64,000 nt of DNA from Imhoffiella fuscus (GTDB lineage Bacteria > Pseudomonadota > Gammaproteobacteria > Chromatiales > Chromatiaceae): positions 124,001-188,000 of the forward strand of contig NZ_JBHUHX010000052.1 in the NCBI RefSeq assembly GCF_042682685.1, written 5' to 3'. Numbering within the stretch: the first letter of the stretch is position 1; each line of letters opens with the position of its first letter. Both the position numbers and the translations under genes were made by a program. A model generated the notes under the pieces. The model searched no databases. It was not told where the DNA came from and worked only from the letters and a program-made list of their open reading frames with translations. Of this stretch, positions 34,138 through 42,571 are shown piece by piece.

Positions 34138-35328
34138 ATGAACTTGACACACGGACAACGGGCGAAGGTCGCCGATCTGGTACCGAACGGCCAACGCTTC
34201 ACGCTCGGGGTCACGGTGAACGCACCAGGCATGAGCGTCGACATCGCCTGTTTCGGTCTGGACGCCAACGGCAAGCTGGCCGACGAGCGTTACATGACCT
34301 TCTTCAATCAACCGACCACGCCCTGCGGGGGCGTCTCGCTCGCCACGCCACCCGGAGACGCAGCCGGATTCTCGATCGACCTCGGCCGATTGCCGCCGAG
34401 CATCGAGCGCCTGACCCTCACCGCCGCCATCGACGGCGCTGGTACCATGTCGCAAATCGCCAGCGGACAGGTGCGTTTCATCGACGGGGGCAGCGAGGCC
34501 GGACGCTTCGCCTTCAGCGGCAGCGACTTCGCCCAGGAGCGCGCACTCATGCTGCTGGAGATCTATCGCAAGGACGGCGTCTGGCGCACCTGCGCGCTCG
34601 GCCAAGGCTTCAACGGCGGTCTGGATGCGCTGGTCACCCACTTCGGCGGCACCGTCGCCGAGACCCCGCCACCGCCTCCACCGGAGCCGCCCAAACCGCA
34701 GGCACCGCCAGTGGATTTGAGCAAGATCACACTCGAAAAGCGCGGCAACTCGGTGGCGCTGGAGAAGGCCGCCAATGCGAGCCATGGCGAGATCCTCATC
34801 AATCTCAAATGGCGCAGCCTGCCACAGCCCAAGAAGAAGGGCCTGTTCGGCGGATTCGGCCCCAAGCGGACCGACCTGGATATCGGCTGCCTCTACGAAC
34901 TGGCCGACGGCGACAAGAGTGCCGTTCAGGCATTGGGCAACACCTTCGGCAGCTACAACACCCCGCCCTACATCGCTCTGGACGCCGACGACCGCACCGG
35001 CACCCGATCGGAGGGTGAGAACCTCCGCATCAACGGGCAGCAATGGGACCGGATCCGCCGGGTCCTGGTCTATGCCTTCATCTACGAGGGCGCGCCCAAC
35101 TGGGCCGAGTCGGACGCGCGCATCACGCTCAAGACCCCAGGACAGCCCGAGATCGAGATCCAACTCGACTCGCACCGCAACGACCGCCCCATGTGCGCCA
35201 TCGCGCTACTGGAGAATCAGGGCGGCGCTGTCAAGGTCACCAAGCTGGTCGACTATTATCGCGGCCATGTCGACATGGACCTGGCCCACCGCTGGGACCT
35301 CGAATGGGCACGCGGGCGCAAGGACTGA
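34138..35328 (+). CDS. terA: TerA-like protein: diverged TerD domain plus TerA C-terminal domain
   Basis: 396 residues, near E. coli TerA (385). The N-terminal half is a TerD-like fold whose acidic loop is degenerate (no GDN...GDDE), followed by a Pro-rich linker (PPPPPPEPPKPQ, about residue 180) and a C-terminal domain beginning SKITLEKRGNSVALEK with a KKKGLFGGFG insert and LDADDRTG. ATG 34138, with GAGG about 10 bases upstream. Belongs to the Ter complex with TerB and TerD. Confidence 0.9.
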   Translation: MNLTHGQRAKVADLVPNGQRFTLGVTVNAPGMSVDIACFGLDANGKLADERYMTFFNQPTTPCGGVSLATPPGDAAGFSIDLGRLPPSIERLTLTAAIDGAGTMSQIASGQVRFIDGGSEAGRFAFSGSDFAQERALMLLEIYRKDGVWRTCALGQGFNGGLDALVTHFGGTVAETPPPPPPEPPKPQAPPVDLSKITLEKRGNSVALEKAANASHGEILINLKWRSLPQPKKKGLFGGFGPKRTDLDIGCLYELADGDKSAVQALGNTFGSYNTPPYIALDADDRTGTRSEGENLRINGQQWDRIRRVLVYAFIYEGAPNWAESDARITLKTPGQPEIEIQLDSHRNDRPMCAIALLENQGGAVKVTKLVDYYRGHVDMDLAHRWDLEWARGRKD

Positions 35329-35582
35329 ACAACGGGGCGCATCAGGCCCGTGTGGCCGGGGGACTCTGCTAGAATCCAGGCACCGAGCGAGACCCACGGG
35401 GCGCCCGCCCCTTAGAGACAGGGAAGCGGATCAAAAGATACCGGATAGGGAACTCCGACACGCCAAAACGAACGAATTCGAGCGCGGCTGGACCAAGTTG
35501 GGTGCGGACGATCCACGTCCGATGCACGAACCGGCCCAAACGCCGCTTTCAATCCACTGAGAATCATCACACAGGTGCCACC

Positions 35583-36038
35583 ATGGCCTTTCAAGACTTC
35601 CTGAACAACCTGAAACAGAAAGCGAACGACCTCAAGAACGAGGCGATGAAGTTCAAGAACAAGGATTTCCTCAACGCCGCCGTGAGCGGATCCGTGCTCA
35701 TCTCGATGGCCGACGGCAACATCTCCTCGGAAGAGAAGCAGAAGATGATGCGCTTCATCGAGAACTACGAGCCGCTGTCGGTCTTCTCCGGCAAGGAGCT
35801 GATCGAGGCGTTCCAGAACGCGGTCACGCAGATCGAGTTCGACAAGGATCTGGGCGAGGCCAAGGCCTACGACGCCATCCGCAAGATGAAAAGCAACGAT
35901 GCCGCCTCGCGTCTCATCCTGCGTCTGATCATCTCGATCGCCGGCGCCGACGGCAATTTCGACGACGACGAGAAGCGCGTCGCACGCAAGATCGCCATGG
36001 AGCTGAGCCTCGATCCGGCCGAGTTCGAACTGGCCTGA
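35583..36038 (+). CDS. terB: TerB, helical tellurite-resistance protein
   Basis: 151-residue all-helical protein with the two TerB acidic motifs: ISMADGNISSEEK and IAGADGNFDDDEK, which bind metal in known structures. ATG 35583, with AGGTG upstream. The HAD gene follows two bases after its stop. TerB bridges the TerD-type proteins and TerC at the membrane (published model); here TerC lies 16 kb away. Confidence 0.95.
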   Translation: MAFQDFLNNLKQKANDLKNEAMKFKNKDFLNAAVSGSVLISMADGNISSEEKQKMMRFIENYEPLSVFSGKELIEAFQNAVTQIEFDKDLGEAKAYDAIRKMKSNDAASRLILRLIISIAGADGNFDDDEKRVARKIAMELSLDPAEFELA

Positions 36039-36040
36039 GC

Positions 36041-36799
36041 GTGCGGACACTGGTCTTCCTCGACCTGGACGACACACTGTTCCAGAGCCGCCCGAAATGC
36101 CCTCCTGACGAAGACCCCTACCCGGTCGCCTATCTGAAGGACGGCTCGGCCCATTCCTTCATGACCGAGGGGCAGCGGGCGTTCTGGCGGCTGCTGGACG
36201 GCAACGCGACCCTGATCCCAACCACCGCGCGGGATCAGGGCGCGTTGCGCCGCGTGGATCTACCGTTCAGAAGCTGGAGCATCATCGACTATGGCGGGGT
36301 CATCCTGGATCCCCAGGGCGACCCGGATGCCCGCTGGATGGAGCGGATGCACTCGGTCTCGGGGGAGGCCATCGACGCGCTGAGCGGACTGCTCGATACG
36401 GCAGAGTCCTTAGTCGCCCGTCTGGACCTGTCGGTCCGCATCCGCATCATCGAGGATTACGGGCTACCCTTCTATCTGGTGGCCAAATACCGATCTGGCC
36501 GGAGCGCCGACCTGGACCGGCTTCAGCATGAGGTCATACAGCCCTGGGTGAGCGCGCGCCAGGACCGCTATCATCTGCACCGCAACGCCAACAATCTGGC
36601 CGTGCTGCCCGCCAGGCTCGGCAAGGAGCACGCGGTCCGCTATCTGATCGAGCGTCTGCGCGAGTCGGGAGAGGCGATCATGAGCATCGGTGTCGGAGAC
36701 AGTCTGATCGACGGGGCCTTCATGGCCGCGTGCGACTACGCCATCACCCCGCGCGGCTCGCAGATCTTCGACGCAACGCTCGGCCGCTTCGCCCGCTGA
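36041..36799 (+). CDS. HAD-family hydrolase of the Ter cluster
   Basis: 252-residue HAD phosphatase-like protein: motif I DLDDTLF (Asp8, Asp10), motif II in PTTARDQGAL, and motif IV GVGDSLIDGAFM. GTG start two bases after terB. Cap region type is Cof-like. Ter clusters commonly encode such HAD enzymes together with a PRTase and a CitE-like lyase as a small biosynthetic set. Substrate is unknown. Confidence 0.88.
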   Translation: MRTLVFLDLDDTLFQSRPKCPPDEDPYPVAYLKDGSAHSFMTEGQRAFWRLLDGNATLIPTTARDQGALRRVDLPFRSWSIIDYGGVILDPQGDPDARWMERMHSVSGEAIDALSGLLDTAESLVARLDLSVRIRIIEDYGLPFYLVAKYRSGRSADLDRLQHEVIQPWVSARQDRYHLHRNANNLAVLPARLGKEHAVRYLIERLRESGEAIMSIGVGDSLIDGAFMAACDYAITPRGSQIFDATLGRFAR

Positions 36800-37013
36800 T
36801 CCGCTTCACATGACCTTCCCATGACGCGCCTGAATGCAACCATCTCGGGCCTGACCCAGACTAGCCGCCCACCGATCGAGAAACGACCTGCGCAGGACGA
36901 TGCTCCACGCCCGCCCGCACTCGATCCGCACCCCGGACGCGAGCTCAGCATCCCAGGCAAGCTGGATCCGTCGCCCCCCGATCAGACCGTCTCGCTCATA
37001 CGAGGTCTTTCAC

Positions 37014-37883
37014 ATGCTTGAGGCATACCGTCTGCGCGGATCGCTCTACGTCCCGGTTACCCACAAGGACCTGCTGAATATCGCGAGCGGAGCGCGCTGG
37101 TCCGAACTGCGCTCGGTCATCTTCTGCACCGAGGATGCCGTCTCCGAAGAGGATCTGGAGCTTGGCCTCAACAATCTGCAGACCTGTCTGGACCAAATGT
37201 CGGCCGACTCCAAGGCACTGCGCTTCGTGCGCGCCCGCAACCCCGAGATTCTCGCCAGGCTACTGGCACTGCCGGGCGTGGAGAAGCTGGACGGCTTCGT
37301 CTTTCCCAAGGTCGAACTCGGGAACATCGACGACTACATGGGTCTGCTCGCCGATACCCGGCATCGCTGCATGCCGACCCTGGAAACGCGCGACGTCTTC
37401 GATGCCGGACGCATGACCGCGTTGCGCGATCACATGCTGGAGCAGGACTATCAGAGCCGCATCTTGGCGCTACGCATCGGTGGCAACGACCTGCTGTCCA
37501 TTCTCGGCATCCGCCGTCCGCGCGACCGCACCATCTACCGCACCCCGCTCGGCCACACCATCGCCCAGTTGGTGACCATCTTCAAACCCTATGGATTCCA
37601 GCTCACCGCGCCGGTCTTCGAGCATATCGATCACCCCGAGCTGTTGAGCGAGGAGTTGAGCGAGGACATCGCCCACGGTCTGTGCGGCAAGACGGCCATC
37701 CATCCGGTCCAGATCCCGGTGATCGAGGCCGCCTTCCGCATCTCGCCCAACGACCTGGAGGCCGCCCAGCGCATCCTGACGGGAGATCGCGCCGTCTTCA
37801 AATTCGGCGGATCCATGTGCGAGGTGGCGACCCACAGCTCCTGGGCCCAGCACATCGTGGCACGCACCTCGATCGACTCCTGA
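37014..37883 (+). CDS. HpcH/HpaI aldolase / CitE-like lyase
   Basis: 289-residue TIM-barrel lyase of the citrate-lyase-beta type, with FVFPKVELGNIDDY, ALRIGGNDLLSILGIRR and a final CGKTAIHPVQIPVI. Such enzymes cleave or form C-C bonds next to a carboxylate, often with CoA esters and Mg2+. ATG 37014, with GAGG upstream. Its place in the Ter cluster fits the proposed metabolite pathway. The 214-base gap before it holds a weak short frame that was not accepted. Confidence 0.87.
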   Translation: MLEAYRLRGSLYVPVTHKDLLNIASGARWSELRSVIFCTEDAVSEEDLELGLNNLQTCLDQMSADSKALRFVRARNPEILARLLALPGVEKLDGFVFPKVELGNIDDYMGLLADTRHRCMPTLETRDVFDAGRMTALRDHMLEQDYQSRILALRIGGNDLLSILGIRRPRDRTIYRTPLGHTIAQLVTIFKPYGFQLTAPVFEHIDHPELLSEELSEDIAHGLCGKTAIHPVQIPVIEAAFRISPNDLEAAQRILTGDRAVFKFGGSMCEVATHSSWAQHIVARTSIDS

Positions 37884-37903
37884 GCGGCCGACAGCAGCCT
37901 CCC

Positions 37904-38623
37904 ATGATCCAGGTGCTGATCGTCGATGACGACCCAGACATCCGGGAGATCGTCTCAGAAGAAGCGCGACAGCAAGGCTGGAGCCTGATCGAGGCGGGCA
38001 GCGAGGCCGAGTTACGCTCCAGCCTGGAATCGGTCACGCCCGACATCATCCTGCTCGACATCCGCCTCCCGGACCAGGACGGCCTCACCATCGCCCGCCA
38101 GCTCCGCGCAACCTCGGCGATTCCCATCATCATGCTCACTGGAATGGGCTCGGACGTCGACCGCATTCTCGGCCTCGAAATGGGCGCCGACGACTATGTC
38201 GTGAAACCCTTCAACCCGCGCGAACTCACCGCCCGCATCAAGGCCGTCCTGCGGCGCACCTCCGGCGCGCTGGCCAGTACGCCTCACAGCCCCGCCCCAA
38301 ACCACGACTACCGCCGCTTCGCCGGCTGGACACTGGACCTCTCCGCGCGAATCCTCACCGATGCCAGCGGCAATCCCGTCTCGCTGACCAACGCCGAATA
38401 CCTCCTGCTCGAAGCACTGGTCGAATCTCCCAAGCGCGTGCTCAGCCGAGAGCAACTGCTGGAGCGCACCCACAACGACGATGCGGATGTCTTCGACCGA
38501 ACGATCGACGTGCTCATCCTCAGACTCCGACGCAAGATCGAACCCAACCCCCACACCCCCAGACTCATCCGCACCGAACGCGGCGCCGGATATGTCTTCG
38601 ACGCCGTCGTCGAAAAACGCTGA
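37904..38623 (+). CDS. OmpR-family response regulator
   Basis: 239 residues: receiver domain (VDDDPDIREIV; phospho-Asp in LLDIRLPDQDG; LTGMGSD; VKPF) and a C-terminal winged helix (RRFAGWTLDLSARILT ... RTERGAGYVFDA). It starts 20 bases after the CitE-like gene and probably belongs to the same transcript. No histidine kinase is adjacent. The nearest are the hybrid kinase at 39866 (opposite strand) and the one at 16847, so its partner is uncertain; it may control the Ter cluster. Confidence 0.92.
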   Translation: MIQVLIVDDDPDIREIVSEEARQQGWSLIEAGSEAELRSSLESVTPDIILLDIRLPDQDGLTIARQLRATSAIPIIMLTGMGSDVDRILGLEMGADDYVVKPFNPRELTARIKAVLRRTSGALASTPHSPAPNHDYRRFAGWTLDLSARILTDASGNPVSLTNAEYLLLEALVESPKRVLSREQLLERTHNDDADVFDRTIDVLILRLRRKIEPNPHTPRLIRTERGAGYVFDAVVEKR

Positions 38624-38675
38624 AAACAGCGAGACTGGACTCAAGACGACAGGAAACCCCGACCGAGCGACCGGT

Positions 38676-38697
38676 GACGGGGCGGCGATGCCCCGTC
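38676..38697. terminator. Hairpin between convergent regulator and RIO kinase genes
   Basis: GACGGGGC-ggcgat-GCCCCGTC, an 8-base stem with a 6-base loop, followed on the plus strand by gcctcgatttt. Probably ends the Ter transcript. Terminator strength is moderate because the T-run is short and interrupted. Confidence 0.6.
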
Positions 38698-38706
38698 GCC
38701 TCGATT

Positions 38707-39570
38707 TTACGAGACGTCGCCTTTTTCACCCTGGGCGAAGGCCAGCTTGCGCCGCATCGCCTCCACCTCGGCCTCGTGGATTTCGTTCAGGATCGCGTCG
38801 AGATCGACCGTCCGATGCTGGCCTTTGAAATGCCCCGTGAGCGTCACATCCGGCGTCAGATGGCCATGTTCATACAGGTGCCAAATTTCCTGGGCGTAGC
38901 TGGTCGTGAGCAGCTCGGGCGCAAACTGTCCGAAATAGGCGGCCAGATTGTTGACATCGCGCGCCAACATCCAGGAGGCATGGTTGTTCGCCGCCGCGTC
39001 CACCGCCTGAGGAAGGTCGATGATCACCGGACCTTGCGGATCGACGAGCACATTGAATTCGGACAGGTCGCCATGCACCAGTCCAATACAGAGCATCCTC
39101 ACCACGTCGGCGATCAGCGAGGCGTGATAGACGCGGGCCTGATCGGGGCTCAAATCCACGTCGTCCAGACGGGGCGCCGCGTCGCCCTCGTCATCGGTGA
39201 TCAGCTGCATCAGCAATACGCCGTCGACGAAGTGGTAAGGCTGAGGCACGCGCACCTCGGCCGCAGCCAGACGATAGAGCGCGTCGACCTCGGTGTTCTG
39301 CCACACGTCTTCCTGCTCCTGGCGTCCGTACCTTGAGCCCTTTGCCATCGCCCGCGCCTGGCGGCTATTGCGCACCTGACGCCCTTCCCGATACAACGCC
39401 TGCTTGTGAAAACCGCGCTGTTTCGCTTCTTTATAGACCTTGGCGCAACGCACGACCCCTTCGGATCGCACCACATAAACCGCCGCCTCCTTGCCGCTCT
39501 TGAGCGCATAGAGGACTTCGTCGACCAGGCCTTCCTGGATCAAGGGCTCGAGACGTTTGGGGACTTTCAT
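38707..39570 (-). CDS. RIO-type serine protein kinase
   Basis: 287-residue atypical kinase of the RIO1 family found in proteobacteria (PA4780-like). Visible motifs: SGKEAAVYVV with the nucleotide-binding Lys, HGDLSEFNVLVD with the catalytic Asp and metal Asn, and IIDLPQAVD with the metal Asp. ATG 39570 gives MKVPKRLEPL with AAGGTAGCC upstream; an 18-codon upstream extension is less likely. Converges on the OmpR-type gene. Substrates unknown. Confidence 0.92.
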   Translation of the reverse strand: MKVPKRLEPLIQEGLVDEVLYALKSGKEAAVYVVRSEGVVRCAKVYKEAKQRGFHKQALYREGRQVRNSRQARAMAKGSRYGRQEQEDVWQNTEVDALYRLAAAEVRVPQPYHFVDGVLLMQLITDDEGDAAPRLDDVDLSPDQARVYHASLIADVVRMLCIGLVHGDLSEFNVLVDPQGPVIIDLPQAVDAAANNHASWMLARDVNNLAAYFGQFAPELLTTSYAQEIWHLYEHGHLTPDVTLTGHFKGQHRTVDLDAILNEIHEAEVEAMRRKLAFAQGEKGDVS

Positions 39571-39865
39571 GGCTACCTTATTTGGAAGGAGGGCGCGCGG
39601 GTCGCCGGACCGGGAATCATCCAACGCGGATCACGGCGGACGCGATACAGCACGTGAACGACATGGACGGCTTATGCACACTATGGTCCCACGACGGAAG
39701 TCATATCACCATACTGATCCAACCATCCTGGGCCGGAGAAACACAGCCAAACAGGGCGAAACATGGGACATCGGGCGTGGACATGACACAAAAACGCAGC
39801 GCAATGCCCTTTCGGCGTACCCTCCGCAGCCCCAAAAGCGGAGGCTTCGAAACGCCTGGCCACCC

Positions 39866-42571
39866 TCAAGCGGAGAGCAGACGCGCAACCGTTCTCGCCA
39901 GCAGATCGAGCGGCACTGGCTTTTTCAGCAGCACCTCGGCGATCTGCAGGCGCCCATGATCCTGACCCGAGGTATAGAGCACCCTCAGCCCCGGCCTCCG
40001 TTCCCGCGCCTTGTCCGCAAGCGCGAAACCGTCCCACGGCGCCGGCAGACCGATATCCGTGTAGAGCAGACGGATGGATGAATCGCCCTCCAGCACGTCC
40101 AACGCCTCGGTGCCATCCCGTGCAATCCGCACAGGGTAGCCCAGCGATTCGAGCTGAGTGGCGGTCAGGTCGAGCAATGCGGGGTCGTCATCGACGACGA
40201 GCAGTGTCTCGCCGTTGCCCTGGGGGCAGAGCGCAACTGCGCCATCTTCCTGCAACTCGCCCGAGTCCGCTACTGCCGATTCGGCGCAAACCGGCAGCCG
40301 GATACCCACGCGAGCGCCCTGCCCCGGCTCGCTCTCGATCGTGACGCCACCGCCCGACTGACTGACGAATCCATAGACCATGCTGAGCCCCAGACCGCTG
40401 CCCTTGCCGCCGGATTTGGTGGTGAAGAAGGGCTCGAAGACCCGGTCGATGAGCGCTTGCGGGATGCCGCAACCGGTGTCTTCGACACGGATCTCGACCT
40501 CGGCATCACTGAGCCGCACCGTCTCGATGCGGATGCGGCCCTGCCCGTCCATCGCGTCACGGGCGTTGATCGCCAGGTTCATCAGGGCGTTTTCAAGCTG
40601 GCCGGGGTCGATGCGAACCAGCGGCAGCGCGACCGCCAGTTCGCTTTGCAGCACGACCCCGTCGCCGAGGCTGTATTCGAGCAGGTCCAGCATGCCGGTC
40701 ACCAGCGCGTTGACGTCGACCAACTGCGGATCCAGACGCTGGCGGCGCGAAAAGGCGAGCAGTCGCTCGACCTGCCGGGCTGCGCGATCCGACGCGCCCA
40801 TCGCCTTTTTCCAGCGCGCATACAGGTCCGGGCGATCCTTGAGGCCCTCTTCGAGGTAGGTCAGGTTGCCCTGAAGCGCGGCGAGAATGTTATTGAAGTC
40901 GTGCGCGATACCGCCGGTGAGCTGGCCGACCGCCTCCATCTTCTGAGCCTGGCGCAACTGGCGCTCCATGGCGCGCCGCTCGCTGACATCGAGATGGATG
41001 GTGACGAAACCGCCGGTCGGCACCGGATTGCTGCGCAGCTCGACCAGACGTCCGTCCGGACAGCGAACCTCGTATTCGCGGGTGAGCGAGCGGCGCTCGC
41101 TGACGAGCTCGGCCAACGCGACCTCCTCGCCCAGCGGGGTGAAGGCGCGCGTGCCACGCTCGGCCAACCGCACGTGGATGTGCGCGAGCGAGACACCATA
41201 CTCCAGCGCGGCATCCGACAGCCCATAGAGTTCGAGATAACGCGGATTCCAGGCGATCAGGTGCTCCTGGGCATCGAAGACGGTGAAACCGTCGTTCATG
41301 TTGTCGAAGGTCGCGAGCAGCAGGTTCGACTTCTCGGTGAGCTGGCGATCCAGCGTCTCCATGCGGAAAGACTGTTCCTTGAAGACGTTGAAGACGCGCG
41401 CCAGGTCGCCGATCTCGTCGTCCCGATCCATCGCCGGGACACGGGCCTGACGCTCCCCCTGGGCCAGCCGCTGCATGGCCTGGGTCACCGCGCGCAGGTT
41501 GAGGCTGATATCGCGCACCACCAGACGATAAGAGAGCAGGGTCGCGATCAGAATGGCGGCGACGCTGACCGCGACGAACAGCAGGGTGTTGGCGAGCACG
41601 GTCTCGCCCATCACCGCCGCGACCTGTGCGATGTTCGCGTTGGCCGAACGGACCAAGGCATCCACCCGCGATTTGAGCTGGCTGGCGATCCGTCGATTCA
41701 CGACCTCCAACCGCTCGGCCTCGGCGATCGCCGCCAATTCGCCCGAGCGCAGCGCAAAGACGCCCGTCGGCTCCAACTGTCCCGCGAGATCGGCGATCGC
41801 GGCACTCAGCTCGTCGCGAAGGCCGGAGGGAATCCTGGGCACCAGGCCAGCGAGCCGGTCGCGAATACGCTCGAAGGTGTGCCGGGACTGGCGAACCTGA
41901 TCCAGACTCGACGCCTCGGTCGCGATCAGCAGTTCGCCGAAGGCGAAGCCGGCCAAACGCTCCGCATCCAGCAAGACGCCTTGGGCGAGCGCAGCGCGCC
42001 GAAACAGCGGCTCCGGCGCGCTCGGCTCGCGGTCGACGACATCCGTGACCGCCAGGATCGAGGGACCGAGGATCTGCTGCACACGCTCGCGCAACTGGAT
42101 CAGACGGTCGCGCTGACCGATCGCCGCGCGCCCCAGATCCGCCTGACGTTCGATCAGGGCCGCGATCTGGCGCAAGTTGTCGGCCAGCGCCTGGGTCAGC
42201 CGGGAGAAATTCGCCGCATCCGAATCCTTACCCGGATGGAGCCGGTTCAGATGCTCGGCCTCGCTGGCGAGGGATTGCAGATCCTGCTCGATCAGGTCCA
42301 TCTGGCGTCGCCGCGCGTCCGCATCCTTGAGCACCATGAGTGCGGGCGTGCGGTCCTGCAGCCGTTCGCCGATGCGCGCGAGCAGCAGGGCGGCCTCGGA
42401 GGCCGGCAGCTCCCGCTCGGCAACGGTGGCGACCTGGCTGCGGATCTGCGTCAGGGCAACCAACGCGACGGCGCTCGCGATCGCGATGGCCAGCATCGCC
42501 AAACCGAGGATGAGCAGCAGGCGCGCCTTGATGCCGGAGCGGCGATGACTCGGGGCGGTATCCGGCCTCAT
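39866..42571 (-). CDS. Membrane hybrid sensor kinase: helical periplasmic domain, HAMP, PAS, HisKA, HATPase, REC
   Basis: 901-residue kinase. TM1 (about 16-36) and TM2 (about 330-350, LLFVAVSVAAILIATLL) enclose about 290 residues rich in helices, like the sensor domain of TorS. Then HAMP, PAS (DNMNDGFTVFDAQEHLIAWN), HisKA with GGIAHDFNNILA, HATPase with DTGCGIP and GSGLGLSMVYG, and a C-terminal receiver with Asp in LLYTDIGLPAPWDG. ATG 42571 overlaps the stop of the upstream binding protein (ATGA). The long frame upstream is a shadow. Probable signal: a solute bound by the coupled periplasmic protein. Confidence 0.93.
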   Translation of the reverse strand: MRPDTAPSHRRSGIKARLLLILGLAMLAIAIASAVALVALTQIRSQVATVAERELPASEAALLLARIGERLQDRTPALMVLKDADARRRQMDLIEQDLQSLASEAEHLNRLHPGKDSDAANFSRLTQALADNLRQIAALIERQADLGRAAIGQRDRLIQLRERVQQILGPSILAVTDVVDREPSAPEPLFRRAALAQGVLLDAERLAGFAFGELLIATEASSLDQVRQSRHTFERIRDRLAGLVPRIPSGLRDELSAAIADLAGQLEPTGVFALRSGELAAIAEAERLEVVNRRIASQLKSRVDALVRSANANIAQVAAVMGETVLANTLLFVAVSVAAILIATLLSYRLVVRDISLNLRAVTQAMQRLAQGERQARVPAMDRDDEIGDLARVFNVFKEQSFRMETLDRQLTEKSNLLLATFDNMNDGFTVFDAQEHLIAWNPRYLELYGLSDAALEYGVSLAHIHVRLAERGTRAFTPLGEEVALAELVSERRSLTREYEVRCPDGRLVELRSNPVPTGGFVTIHLDVSERRAMERQLRQAQKMEAVGQLTGGIAHDFNNILAALQGNLTYLEEGLKDRPDLYARWKKAMGASDRAARQVERLLAFSRRQRLDPQLVDVNALVTGMLDLLEYSLGDGVVLQSELAVALPLVRIDPGQLENALMNLAINARDAMDGQGRIRIETVRLSDAEVEIRVEDTGCGIPQALIDRVFEPFFTTKSGGKGSGLGLSMVYGFVSQSGGGVTIESEPGQGARVGIRLPVCAESAVADSGELQEDGAVALCPQGNGETLLVVDDDPALLDLTATQLESLGYPVRIARDGTEALDVLEGDSSIRLLYTDIGLPAPWDGFALADKARERRPGLRVLYTSGQDHGRLQIAEVLLKKPVPLDLLARTVARLLSA

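Noticed and set aside
36821..37021. 66-codon plus-strand frame between HAD and CitE-like genes
   Set aside because: No ribosome site; Pro-rich composition; overlaps the better CitE-like start by eight bases.
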